A stretch of 64,000 nt of DNA from Anniella stebbinsi (taxonomy: Eukaryota > Chordata > Lepidosauria > Squamata > Anniellidae). The DNA lies in contig JARDYH010000004.1 in NCBI GenBank assembly GCA_029215795.1, positions 32,616,001-32,680,000 on the forward strand, read 5' to 3'. Position numbers and translations under genes: made by a program. The notes beneath the pieces are model-generated. The model worked only from the letters and a program-made list of their open reading frames with translations, ran no database searches and was not told the origin of the DNA. This document shows, in pieces, positions 9,501 to 18,170 of the stretch. Every line of letters starts with the position of its first letter. Within the stretch, counting starts at the first letter, position 1.

Positions 9501-11671
9501 CACAAGTCCACAGAATCCACACGACTTGGAAAAAGCTGGTCCGCTGTGGAATCCATGGATACATAGGAATGTGTAGGTCGGATACCTAGGAATCTGAACT
9601 CTTTTGAATCCATTGCAGATTTCTCCAACGTCCCTAGTTTTAACCTTGTGACTGAAGTTCCCATGAACCCTGTGGGCCAAGACCCAGAAAATGGTCTGAG
9701 TGTATGCAACTTTAAGCAGGCATGGCCCTGTAAGCTGCCAATAACTGGAGACTATGTGGGAACCATCATCAGGCAGTCCTGAGCTCTTTGAAGGAAAAGT
9801 GGGAATAAGTATAATAAATAAAGACCAGTTACATCATGGTCACAGTTTATGACTATGACCTGAATCCGAGTCTGACTTATAAAACCTCCTTCTTGGGCAA
9901 TTTATATTACTATCTGCATCTGTTAGTGTGTTCTTTCTTCTTTCAGTAAATGAAGTGTAGATCTGAACAGCAGAAGGTGAAAAATGAAGGGGACTCCTGG
10001 GCATGTCATAGTGGATTTGAGGCATTAGCCTTTAATACTCTATTAACAGCAACCATCTCCACTTGGGGAAGCTGCAGTTTTTCCTTAACACATTCAAGCA
10101 TCTCCTGAATTGGCTGTTGAGTTAAGCTGAATGTTGTCGATAGACATTGATTTTTTTTCTTTTAGCCTTTTTGTTTTCTTCTTGAGAAACGTGTTCTTTG
10201 CTGAGACTAGACAGAATATCTACACCACATACCTAAACTTTAACAATCATTCCCTCACCCCGGGGAACCCTGGGTGTCATAGCATTGTAAGTGTCTCTGA
10301 AAGAGCATTCTGTGCATCCTTACCAAACTACAATTCCCAGGATACTTTGGAGGAAGCTGTGATGGTTAATCGGGTATAAATCAATCATACATTCTTAAAA
10401 ACATCAACCACAACATAGCACAGCACACACAGTGCATAGGATTGCTCTGTCAATCTCTCTAGCAGGAAGGACCATTAACCTATTTTCCATACCTATTCAT
10501 TGTCGGCATTATCCAGTGTTAGGAATCCACCAGCTCTAAATACGACTTCTAGTGCAATGATTGGCCCAGGAAACTAGCTGAAAAGTCCACTTCCAAGACA
10601 GGACAGGTCAGCAGAGCACCTTTCCTGACTTGTCCCATTCTGGAAGTGGTAGTTTTGGCTAGTTTCCTGGGTTCCACTAGCAAGCACTACTTTCTCGTTT
10701 AGCTAGTAGTTCTTCCTGCTAGTGTAGCGGCAGCATTGGATACTGCCCAATGACATTACCAAAGCCTCTTAAAAGGATGCTTGCCAGAGTTTTACTGATC
10801 TGTACCCCCTATACTTTTTCTCATGAGCTGACCTTTCTAAATTCAGACCTCTCCATCTTTAAATCTAGGGTAGTACAAACAATATTTGGTTGCCCTCGTT
10901 TTGGAGTTGGTTGTAACAGAGTTCTTTTTTAATTTTGTTTTTCAGTAATGGTTCAGTGGATTCAATGAACCTGCTCCTTTATGAAGTTGGCGGCAACATA
11001 AGTATGTGAATTTGAAATGCTGGCATTTTATTTGTAATTGTGGGGAGTGTTGGCTAGCAGGTTGACAGGTGTGGTTGGGCAGCAGAAGACAGGAGCTGCT
11101 ATAGAAATGAATTGGATGGTTAACAACTAGGAATGAGCATGCCAAGACCTTGCAGGGCCAGAAGGCAGCAAGGAGCTTACCGAGGGCATTTCCACACAGT
11201 CAAGCAAAGCTTGCCCCAATCACATTCTGATTCTTGATTATTTGCAAGTATCTTTTTTTTTTTTCATTGATGCAGTAGCACAGTATCCCAACTATATCTG
11301 ATAGGTGGGAAGATAGCCTTGCTGAAGGGGAATAGCAGTGCTGCATGTCTCCTTTCTTCCTCACTGGCCCATTTCTTTTTCTTTTTCCTTGTTGCCACTT
11401 GCAGGCCAGACAAGGTAGGAGAGATGTTCTCCAAAGCCTGGATGCTATTAGGGAGTTTATTAAATTATGTAAAATGAATGGAGACATTACTAGATACAGG
11501 ATAGGTTTGTAGGTTTACAACTTCTGGACTAATTTTTTGAAAAATGCTTTTCTCCTCTCAACAGGTGAGCATTGCCTGGACCCAGACACATATCTCTTAG
11601 ACCTTTATCATGTGAACCCCCATGCAGAATGGATTATACGGCCAAACCCATCTTTTCCAAGAACATTCTAA
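1..11671 (+). CDS. ARHGAP40: RhoGAP protein of the ARHGAP18/28/40 family, 3' part of the gene (seven exons), probably ARHGAP40
   Basis: Seven exons (1-109, 677-759, 1995-2201, 4195-4335, 7473-7633, 10946-11001, 11565-11671) join with consistent phases into 287 codons plus TAA; every intron is GT-AG. Residues 1 to about 140 are the second half of a RhoGAP domain, with the motif LLKRFIRELPTPLL near residue 11 and NKMNLWNVSTVIAPNLF near residue 80, which carries the conserved Asn and Pro-Asn-Leu. RhoGAP domains speed GTP hydrolysis by Rho-family GTPases in the cytosol; the catalytic arginine finger lies upstream of the window. The tail (about residues 181-287) ends in YEVGGN, CLDPDTYLLDLYHVNPHAEW and a basic end, the C-terminal signature of ARHGAP18/28/40. 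I favour ARHGAP40 over ARHGAP28 because no LAMA1-like gene follows within 50 kb, which is weak evidence. The family is firm; the paralogue is not. Confidence 0.85.
110..676 (+). other. Intron between exons a and b
   Basis: No repeat or other feature recognised in these 567 bases. Donor GTGAGC, acceptor CTACAG. Confidence 0.7.
677..759 (+). CDS. ARHGAP40: ARHGAP exon b, RhoGAP
   Basis: Acceptor CTACAG at 671-676, donor GTAATG at 760. With the split codon it reads N-IPDLKQRLQALNLLILILP-EPNRNTLK, the RhoGAP helix followed by the LP-x-x-N-R-x-T-L motif that packs against the Rho protein. Length 83 bases, ending in phase 0. Confidence 0.9.
1227..1312 (-). mobile_element. L2 LINE 3' end fragment (minus strand)
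   Basis: Read on the minus strand it has the L2 terminal sequence CCCAGAGAGCTCCGGCTATT followed by an A/T-rich AATAAA-type tail. It matches the end of the better preserved copy at 24235-25336. Confidence 0.75.
1661..1940 (-). mobile_element. CR1 LINE 3' end fragment (minus strand)
   Basis: On the minus strand the reading frame ends MATNWDGFKRGLDKFLEEKA, the last residues of a CR1-type reverse transcriptase protein. After it comes the 3'UTR with TGCTGGATCAGA/CATCTAGCCCAGCA and a TTCTTA tail. It lies within the intron next to exon c. Confidence 0.8.
1995..2201 (+). CDS. ARHGAP40: ARHGAP exon c, end of RhoGAP core
   Basis: Acceptor CTTTCAG ending at 1994, donor GTAAGT at 2202; 69 whole codons. 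It carries ALLEFLRLVV, then NKMNLWNVSTVIAPNLFM, the conserved RhoGAP signature, and ends with IVRMMIHYQDLLWT. A CR1 fragment on the other strand ends only about 50 bases before this acceptor. Confidence 0.93.
2202..3110. other. Intron stretch with no recognised feature
   Basis: Purine-rich on the + strand between about 2400 and 3010. No coding frame, hairpin or repeat family that I can name. Confidence 0.5.
3113..3345 (+). mobile_element. tRNA-derived SINE
   Basis: Contains the head CAGGCTAGGACTGAGGAGAT, the body CAGCCATGAAGTCCGCTAGG then GACTTTGGGCCAGTCAC, and the tail CACCTTGAGCTCTTTGGAGG-type plus GGGATAATAAAATAA. Same family as the copies at 27186, 33343 and 49078. Confidence 0.7.
3440..4020 (-). 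mobile_element. Decayed L2 LINE reverse-transcriptase fragment (minus strand)
   Basis: The minus strand translates, with frameshifts, to pieces that align with the intact copy at 24235: LDYCNALY-like, LQLVQNAAAR-like, ALNNLGPGY and FSMVAPAFWND. It ends about 175 bases before exon d, so the intron acceptor region lies next to an old insertion. Confidence 0.7.
4195..4335 (+). CDS. ARHGAP40: ARHGAP exon d, post-RhoGAP basic helix
   Basis: Acceptor TTTAG at 4190-4194 after a CT-rich tract, donor GTGAGT at 4336; 47 codons. Reads VASFLVTQVRKMNESNSRKY and continues through a strongly basic, probably helical stretch (DRRIKNLLRKIHADKEK). It follows the RhoGAP core in this family. Confidence 0.9.
4336..5010. 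other. Intron start, partly SINE-like (4745-4880)
   Basis: The stretch CTCAGCCATTAATTCTCTGG, then GGCCTTAGGCAAGCCACT, at 4748-4795 resembles the body of the MIR/tRNA-SINE group in + orientation. The rest is unassigned. Confidence 0.4.
5015..5208 (-). mobile_element. tRNA-derived SINE (minus strand)
   Basis: Minus strand starts GGACCATGGCTCAGCAGTAG with A-box and B-box (GGTTCGATCC at about 5148) and ends with CTGAATCAGTATAAAGCAGC. The same family as the interrupted copy at 20448-20815. Confidence 0.8.
5209..5970. other. Intron stretch, mostly unassigned
   Basis: The segment from about 5824 (CAGGGCTGGCCCTACTATTA) resembles sequence at 32829 (CAGGGCCGACCCTGCCACTA), suggesting the end of a dispersed repeat that I cannot name. 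Otherwise nothing recognised. Confidence 0.35.
5972..6105 (-). mobile_element. LTR-like 3' part (R-U5) on the minus strand
   Basis: Read on the minus strand it holds GCCTGAATAAAGCTTTTG, a poly(A) signal in typical LTR context, and about 65 bases later ends CATTTCCATGACA, giving a CA terminus. The U3 side and target duplication could not be fixed, so this may be a solo LTR fragment or chance. Confidence 0.35.
6475..6600 (-). mobile_element. LINE 3' tail with (TAA)n microsatellite (minus strand)
   Basis: About 45 bases of (TAA)n adjoin GTAGCCCGCCTCTCCCTCCG and GATCGAGGCGGGGAACAAC. The same terminal block appears at 43123-43230 and, diverged, at 39421-39735, where the adjoining sequence encodes a LINE protein end. 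Confidence 0.65.
6601..7472. other. Intron stretch before exon e
   Basis: No repeat recognised between about 6640 and the acceptor, apart from a T-run at 6961. Confidence 0.4.
7473..7633 (+). CDS. ARHGAP40: ARHGAP exon e, start of C-terminal domain
   Basis: Acceptor CTTTCAG ending at 7472, donor GTAACA at 7634. Reads PSKTVKVQASLLLKDSLEVH, then LTNGTKAADVLRQFQKN. This resembles the V-x-V-Q-A/LT-x-x-x-KA-x-DVL segment of the ARHGAP18-type C-terminus, which looks like a ubiquitin/RA-like fold (inference). Two bases are left over for the next exon. Confidence 0.88.
7750..7865. mobile_element. MITE fragment of the 'TTGTAGTCCAAAACATCTG' family
   Basis: Contains GGGAATTGTAGTCCAAAACA followed by a degraded GGCACTATTTTGGAGAAGGC. 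It corresponds to the right half of the complete copy at 51004-51140. Confidence 0.65.
7866..8585. other. Intron stretch, part possibly MITE-derived
   Basis: TTTTAACAATCATTCACCAG near 8002 resembles TTTAACAATCATTCCCTCAC near 10240, so both may belong to one unnamed dispersed repeat. The remainder is unassigned. Confidence 0.35.
8587..8675. repeat. Perfect palindrome of 36-bp arms made of CR1 3'-end-like sequence
   Basis: Arm 8587-8622 (TGCTGGATCAGGCTAAAGGT...) is exactly the reverse complement of 8640-8675, with a 17-base spacer. The arm resembles the CR1 3' end seen at 57090 (TGCTGGATCAGACCAATGGT). Confidence 0.85.
8676..9090. other. Intron stretch with nothing recognised
   Basis: No coding frame on + or - with family similarity, and no repeat that I could place. 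Confidence 0.4.
9099..9636. mobile_element. Non-autonomous hAT-like transposon, copy 1
   Basis: Ends TAGGGATGTAC and ...AACGTCCCTA form short terminal inverted repeats. They are flanked by ATTATAAC (9091-9098) and GTTTTAAC (9637-9644), a 6/8 match as for a decayed 8-bp target duplication. A second copy of the family lies in the opposite orientation at 61971. No transposase frame. Confidence 0.7.
9645..10490. other. Intron stretch, mostly unassigned
   Basis: Holds TTTAACAATCATTCCCTCAC with CTACAATTCCCAGGATACTT (10237-10345), a MITE-like block related to that near 8002. Otherwise nothing recognised. Confidence 0.35.
10497..10757. repeat. Foldback element of about 260 bp
   Basis: CCAGGAAACTAGC and CCACTTCC near 10567-10594 return inverted as GGAAGTGG and GCTAGTTTCCTGG near 10642-10671. 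The outer ends (CATTGTCGGCATTATCCAGT / TTGGATACTGCCCAATG) also pair imperfectly. Probably a decayed hairpin MITE. Confidence 0.55.
10946..11001 (+). CDS. ARHGAP40: ARHGAP exon f, short exon with YEVGGN motif
   Basis: Acceptor TTTTTCAG ending at 10945, donor GTATGT at 11002. The split first codon makes Cys, then NGSVDSMNLLLYEVGGNI. The 56-base exon is too short for simple open-frame searches; its phase (2 in, 1 out) fits both neighbours exactly. Confidence 0.88.
11002..11564 (+). other. Intron between exons f and g
   Basis: No repeat recognised; T-run at 11251-11263. Confidence 0.5.
11565..11671 (+). CDS. ARHGAP40: ARHGAP last coding exon and stop
   Basis: Acceptor CAACAG ending at 11564. 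The split codon makes Ser, then EHCLDPDTYLLDLYHVNPHA, EWIIRPNPSFPRTF and TAA at 11669-11671. The first six exon bases (GTGAGC) look like a donor, but using them would lose the conserved EHCLDPD motif. Confidence 0.9.
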
Positions 11672-14395
11672 GAAGATTGCCAGGAGAAAAAGCATCTAGC
11701 CACATATTCAATTAAAGCAAAATCATTTTTTTTAATAAACCAGGTAAAAGTAGCGATTTCTTTTTCAAAGTTTGTATGAACTTTTAGCCAATGGAAGAAG
11801 AGAAGAGTGCGTATGCCTGTATTAATGCTTGTAGTAAAGGAATTCCAACAAGAGCTGCTGGGAAAGAAAGGATTAAAAAAACAAAGAGTCACATCCTTGA
11901 AGGAACTGATGGTGATCATCTGGCTTTTAGGTTTGATTCCTTTCTTGGAGAGACTTAAGTCCTCACATTAGCAGGAGATACCAGAGTCTCAAGGTGCTGT
12001 AGTTGGTTAACAGCTGGTGATATTCATAATGTGAAACTACGTATTTGGATTTAAGCTTCTTGGATGGATGTTTTTTTTAAATTCATTTTGTTTTGTTTTG
12101 GGAGGGCTTAATTGATAACCAAATCGCCCAGGTTGTAGAAAGAGAGAAAAAAAATCTGTATTTGAAATTCTGCCTTCAGAATACAGCAATCCGAGCACAG
12201 TGGAGGTGAAATATTAACTATGCACAACTGTAGGTATAGAATGCCTCCTATGATGCATTCAAACACCGTGATTCAATGCATAAAAGTGTATTTGTTCAAG
12301 TGCACGGTTTTGCTGTTATGGGTTTTTTGGTCTTTTTTTAAAAAGCAGTATGTTCCAAGAACACCTACTTACTTGGCTACACTAAACCACCTCAGTATTA
12401 CTCTTTTAATGAAACTTCTCTGATTTTCAAATTGGATTTTGTATCCTTTTCTGGTTGTAATATTTTTCGCCAGCTTAAAGAAATGCCAGGTAGAGACTTA
12501 TCTTCCTTCTCCATACCCTTAAGTCATTTGTTATGTCAAAGACAATCCATGAACACCTGAGCCATATGATGTTTTAGTCGATGTCTATTGTTTCTTTGAT
12601 ACTGCATTTTTAATGGTATGTTTGTAGGTGTATTTACCAAAAGCCTGTTGAATTTGTCTAGGTTGTTCTGAAGAATATTATGATCTGTAATGTCCTTCCC
12701 TCTGGTATTCTCAACTTTTTCTTTCCTTTTTTTGAAAAAGTGAAAATAACAGCCTAAACTTGCAAAAGATTTTTCAAAAGTGGTAGTTTTAGGTCCCTTT
12801 GTTTGAAGTCCCAACTTAAGGGGGGTATTATTTTTGAGGAGTTAGTAACAGAGCCATTTAAAAAAGAGTGTGTCATGTCGCCCACTTATACACTAGTGGA
12901 CTTGGGAAAGCTACCCTCTTTTGAAAATAGTCTCTAAGCCAAAGATCACAGCTAGTATTATCAGAAGAACAAAATAAACACTAATAAACTGAATATGTAC
13001 TGCAGGAAGTGTCTCCTCCTTTGAACATAAAAAGATTTGGAAGGTTGCATTTTTGTTAGCAAAACAAAGGAATCCAATCTCAAGGAGACTGACCTGTGAA
13101 TTAGAGCCACAGCACCTTTTTTGGGGGTGGGGGGGAATTACCTTTGCATTACCTTTCAACCATTCCTTTTTAACTTCATGACTTGTTGGGAAGTGATGCT
13201 AAGATATTTCTCCAAACCTAGGCTATTTTTAATCAGAGGATAGAACGCAGCCAGTATCTCATTCACCGATAGAACAAGACATTGCACAAACATGGCTACT
13301 GCTAAAAATGGCCACTGCATTTAAACGTCCCCTTTTTATTGTCTAGTAGAACTTGTCATCAGACCCTTGTAACGTTATAGTATTTCCCCCTTCCTTACCA
13401 GTGATAGTCAATGTGGGAAATGGAGGGTTTGAAGAGTGCTAATTTCCATTAGGCCTTACACATGGAGGTGGGAGATGGATGGAAAGGACATTTCACATAG
13501 ATGTTTGCTGCTACTTTTAACCTAGTTCTGCCCAGAGTGAAGGAAGAATACCTCGCTCCACAGCATATTGTTTTCCTGCTTTGCGTTTCCTGCTCTCCAT
13601 ATGCTTCTGCTGAAGAAAGGATAGATACAGGGGTGCTGGATGTTCTGGAAAAGTACTGTTAGAATATTTAGGAAAAGTATTAATGAACCACAGAGGATGG
13701 ATGAAACAGATATTTATGCAGATGGGAATATCTGAGTCAACAAGGTTGCCTACAACCCCCCTGAGATATATAATGAAAGCTCTTTTCTAGATGCACCGCA
13801 CAAAATTAATTCATGTCGGTGCATCTACAACCAAGGACTGTATATAGAGGTTGGAGCATATAGGTTTGCCAACACAGAAAGAGCTTTGATCCAGTGTGAG
13901 AGACAATACAAGGTGCCCAGAGCAAGTAGTGTTGGGTAAAAGGTGTTGGTTTAAGTAATTATGAACAGCCCAAAGTATAATAGGGACTAATTTCTACTTT
14001 TAAGTATGAGGGCTGTCTTCTTGTGCCAACAAGTTTCAGATTTATATTTAGGGCCAACCTAAATTAAAAGTATGGGAATGAAAGGAAATGACTTTGAGTC
14101 CTCAAATGCTAACAAATCAATGTGAAATAAGAATTGTGGGAAATACATCTTGAGACAAATGGACTTTCGTTGTAACATGTAAGGGAAAACATTCTGTAGC
14201 CCCAACTCTTTCCGTAATATTGATGTTCTTTGAATGATTTCTGTGTCTTTTGTCTTGTCTCGTTGACAGCAGTTAAAACAGTGAGACATAAAATGTAAAG
14301 CTCACTTTTTGTCTGTTTTTTTAATGATGGTTTATATTAATATTTTATGCTGTATTTAAAACAGTTAATCAATAAAGAATTAGACATATTTCCAA
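11672..14395 (+). other. ARHGAP40: 3' untranslated region of the ARHGAP gene
   Basis: About 2.7 kb after the stop with no transposon that I recognise, in contrast to its surroundings. It is AT-rich with U-rich tracts. Early AATAAA hexamers occur at 11734-11739 and 12973-12978 and could give shorter mRNAs. The end is placed by the AATAAA at 14371. Confidence 0.6.
14371..14376 (+). promoter_or_regulatory. Probable main poly(A) signal
   Basis: AATAAA, preceded by an A/T-rich stretch and followed 60-70 bases later by a T- and G-rich element (TTGTCTGGGGGG near 14435). It is the last hexamer before an old LINE begins at about 14755. Confidence 0.5.
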
Positions 14396-14754
14396 AACAT
14401 CGTCCCTGCCGTCTAATACTGTATTTTATCAATTGTCTGGGGGGAAAAAGTTTGGCTGAATCTCTAATGGAAGAAAAATGGTTTTGAACTATACGAAGAA
14501 GGACTATAACTGCAGTAGATTAGCTTAAATAGCAAAGGCAGTTAGTAAGCAATATATTTTAAAAGGTACAACAAGGAATTGAAATAATAGTTTTGTATGT
14601 CTCAACCCATAGATTTTGAAGAACAGTCCAGAAAGCAGATGAATGAGCTCCATCATTCAATATTGATTTTAAATCTGAAAAATGTATATGCCACTCTAAA
14701 GTTGCATAAATATCCAGGTCACTACAATCATTCATGAGAATAAACATTAAAATC

Positions 14755-15255
14755 CATCAGATTTTTAAATTTTATTTTAGGCTGTCTTTTAGGTCATAAC
14801 CCTCACAAAGCGGCTAACAACCAGAATATAAAATACATCAGAAACATCAAACAACTTTTAACAATTATTTAAAAAGCAGCTTACAAAAACATCAAATTCA
14901 GTAGAGTAATTGAAATAACGAAACAGCAGCAGCACTTTTATCTGAAAACCAACTCAGATAAGATGCTGGAATAGAAGGCCCTGACAAAAAAATGTCTTCC
15001 CTTACCACTGAAAAAACATCAAATTTGGTGCTGGGCCACCCTCCCTCAACAGTGCAATCCATCCCACATATCTACAATTCAAATGGCATCTAGTATCACC
15101 CCAAGATTGTGAACCTGGTCTTGGGGAGTGCAGCGCCATCGAGAATAGGTAGAATATCATTTCCCTGGTAGTAGTTGTCAATAATACCTCCATCTTGTTT
15201 TTTAAAAAGAAAATTATTTGCCTCCAACCATAACAAGCAAAAAAAAAAAAAAAAG
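14755..15255 (-). mobile_element. Decayed L2-type LINE 3' part (minus strand)
   Basis: The minus strand gives KMEVLL and DGAALPKTRFTILGVILDA in two frames, matching KTETLLVG and DGVALPLKERVRSLGVLL of the copy at 24235, then a terminal GCCGCTTTGTGAGGG-like end and AATAAAATTT. An A-run at 15240-15254 follows. Confidence 0.6.
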
Positions 15256-16325
15256 GTGAGGAGATCATATATCATAAAAAACATTGATAAACAGTAATCA
15301 TTAACATCACTCTTGATATAGGAATGAAAACAGGTGAAAATACACAAAGGGAAAAGAAGGATTAAACACTAATATTTCAAATACATATTAATATAAGCTT
15401 ATATTAATATAATATAAGCTAAATAGGCATCCATACAACTTTGATGGTTGTAGGAGATACACTCAAATGTAGCAAAAGCAGTGAAATTTTCAGTCTGTTG
15501 AGTGATAGGTGGTAGGTGTTTTTCTTTCCAAGCTTGGAGCATAAGTCTCTTTGGGCTCTCAGTATTGATTTTGCCTGTCCATCTGTTAATTCCCATATCA
15601 TAGGCATGTAATTTAAAAACACATGTACATCCACTATTATCACAGTTATTTCAAGAACAACATTCATACAAGCAATAACTCCCAACCAAAAGGGATGAGG
15701 TATTTTCCTCATTACACCCCCAGTATCTAGCAGAACTAGCCAGCTTCTTCGTGACAAACTTCTATGGTGTCCAATATACGCGAAACATCGATTTTTGTAG
15801 AAAGTCTCAATTTTAAATTACAGAAATTCCAACTCCTTACTCCATTCATATCTGACCTTCTTAAGAACTACTTTACTACATTCCAAACGGCTTTTATAAA
15901 CCTTTCATCTTGCCCCATTCTCAAGGACTTCTGCTTCTGAGTCACGTCATGCAGCCGTTCTGCAGCTCTAAATAAAACCTCAGTGGATTATACTTGTAGA
16001 ATTACAGCAATAGTAAGAGATAGCGTGAGGAGGTGGGCCTTACAAAATTGTGCCTAAAGTTTTCCTATGACTTTGTGCCACATTTTCTATTTTAATAGGC
16101 TGAATTCTATGCACAGATATATCATAGAGTTCTTCATAAGAGTTACAATGGCACTTCATGAAAACGTCTATATTTTGGATAAATAATTGCTGTGGTCTGG
16201 CTTTATATTTGTATGAAAGGGGCTGAATTTGCAATCAGGTGTAATCAAGTGGGAATCAAATCTTGGGAAGCAGTTTGTGCCTGCTTCTGGAAGGAGACTG
16301 GGAGCCATCTGGTTGCAACATCTCT
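15256..16325. other. Intergenic stretch with nothing firm
   Basis: AT-rich; a short AT palindrome (AAGCTTATATTAATATAATA) near 15398. No coding frame resembles a known protein. Confidence 0.4.
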
Positions 16326-16333
16326 GGTGGTCT

Positions 16334-16740
16334 TAGGGATGTACAAGAATGTCATTTCTGTTTGCAAATCATTTGAACATGCCCCATTCGCAACCCTGAA
16401 TGCAATTGTGAGGAGGAGCTCTTTCTTTCAAGAAATGTTCACAGATTCCTGAATTTGCAATCACGCTTGGAAAATGTGTATTTTTTTTTTAAAAAAAAAA
16501 ATTTTGAAATGCACATTTAAAAGTACACACACAACCCCCAATGTTTTTTCATGCTTTGGTCATTTGGGCAGGGCACATGGAGTGTGCACCTTTGAAAAAT
16601 GCACAGAATTGTGAATTTTCCACATTCAATTGAGCTGAAAAGCAAGTCATAAATGAAAAAGGGAGCCAGCCAAAACGAGCTTTCAAGTGATTTTTAGAGA
16701 GTTTAGATGAGCTTGAACATTGCTGGTTCTTCCATTCCTA
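16334..16740. mobile_element. Non-autonomous hAT-like transposon
   Basis: Ends TAGGGATGTACAAGAA and ...TTCTTCCATTCCTA form imperfect inverted repeats. Flanks GGTGGTCT (16326-16333) and GGTGCTCT (16741-16748) agree at 7 of 8 bases, the size of a hAT target duplication. Length 407 bp, no transposase. Confidence 0.75.
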
Positions 16741-16748
16741 GGTGCTCT

Positions 16749-17700
16749 CCCTACTGTATCACCCATACAGTCCTGACCCACTTCTAAGCCTGGTGTGAAA
16801 TGGTGGAGTTGGCATGGGGGAGGATTCTAGTGTGGTGGACCACAGAGTAGAAGTCCTTCCCCATTCTGGCCAATTGGTGTATATAAAAAAGGTTAGGGTG
16901 GCCATGTGTCTTACTCTACTGAGGATAATTCTCTATTTGGAAGGTTAGGGTTTGGACAGTCGTCTGGTTGAAGGCACCTTCTATTTGAAGGACTGTCCAG
17001 TCCAAATCTGGCTCAAAGATAAAAAAAAAACATCAGAAGGGAGAGCAGGGGCCTTGACGTTGTCCATCAACAGTTGTATCTGGACAGCAGACTGAGTAAG
17101 CAGGCATACTGCTCACCTTATCATGGTCTTCCTTGCTATGGTCAATTTTATTTTACACGCTGCCTTGGGAGAGTTCTCCCTAAAAGACAGCTTATAAATC
17201 TTTAAATAAATAAACTTTCAAGAAGACTTGCTCCCAACTAAGAGTGTATAGAGTTGCAGTTGTAGGCTGGAAATAGACAACTAGTTATCACGTGGTCACT
17301 TTAAAAATATTTCTCAATCTGCTCTGATCTAACTGTCCAAAATTCAGCCCTGTGCAGATCCAATATTAATATCCTCCATCCACAAAATGTTTCCCACTGG
17401 TTGCATGTAGGTAGAAAAGTATACTTGTTATAATATTCAGATGGCAGTCACCACCACACAGGTTGTTTCGATGTGGCAATAGCTCAATGTAGTAATCTCC
17501 CCACCTTAGATTTGCTTTTAGAGTGAGCACTTAATGCAGGGGTGGCAAACTGTTTTTGCCCAGGGATGGAATTCAATTTTGGAAGGGTCTTGGGACCATA
17601 TTCCAGCAGTGGGTGGGACTAAGGGCACAGGGGGCATGCCAAGGACAGTGTTAGTGGGGCCAAAGCAGACTGGGCTGGGCCTGATGTAATTCGAACCAAT
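16749..17700. other. Intergenic stretch with L2 tail and one hAT end
   Basis: 17145-17213 (TACACGCTGCCTTGGGAGAG, then AATAAATAAA) looks like an L2-type LINE 3' end on the + strand. From 17537, CAGGGGTGGCAAACTG looks like a hAT left end whose partner I could not find. Confidence 0.4.
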
Positions 17701-18105
17701 TTGGACATTTTCACCCCAAGCATAGAAAGCACAGCTCAGCTGTATGCATGTCTATTCAGGCGTAAGCCCCAGTGCAACAGTTTTCAGGCATGTTCAGCTC
17801 AGCTCTATGCAGGTCTACACAGGCATACAACAGCTGGCAGCCATACAAATTACAAATACGTCTTATTAGGTGCATTCAAAGTACGTATTTTTCCAAATGT
17901 TGGAAAATGTGCGTATCATTTGCAAACTATGCAAATCAATTATACTATTTGGATTATGACTACCTGGTGATGCTGCTTGTGCCAATTGCTTGTGGAGAAC
18001 TTGTTTTTTCAGGGAGAGGAATCCAACAGGACCAGACTAGATGTACCAATGGTCTGTTTTTGGTACAAAGCAGTTCCTTATCTTCCAATTTGAAACCCCA
18101 GAGTG

Positions 18106-18106
<1 letters not shown>

Positions 18107-18168
<62 letters not shown>
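18107..18168. repeat. (CT)n microsatellite
   Basis: About 60 bases of nearly pure CT. It creates meaningless Ser-Leu and Arg-Glu open frames on both strands. Confidence 0.95.

Positions 18169-18170
<2 letters not shown>

Noticed and set aside
11002..11570. GTGAGC at 11565 as a splice donor, making exon f longer
   Set aside because: It immediately follows an acceptor AG, and the frame then encodes the conserved EHCLDPD motif, so it is exon sequence.
1..11671. Assignment of the gene to ARHGAP28 or ARHGAP18
   Set aside because: Not excluded, but ARHGAP28 would be expected to have LAMA1 close downstream, and the C-terminal residues do not match what I recall of ARHGAP18. Protein alignment would decide.
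17726..17826. Apparent tandem duplication (CAGCTCAGCTGTATGCATGT / CAGCTCAGCTCTATGCAGGT)
   Set aside because: Real similarity, but only about 30 bases and probably a fragment of the hairpin repeat family; too little to call.
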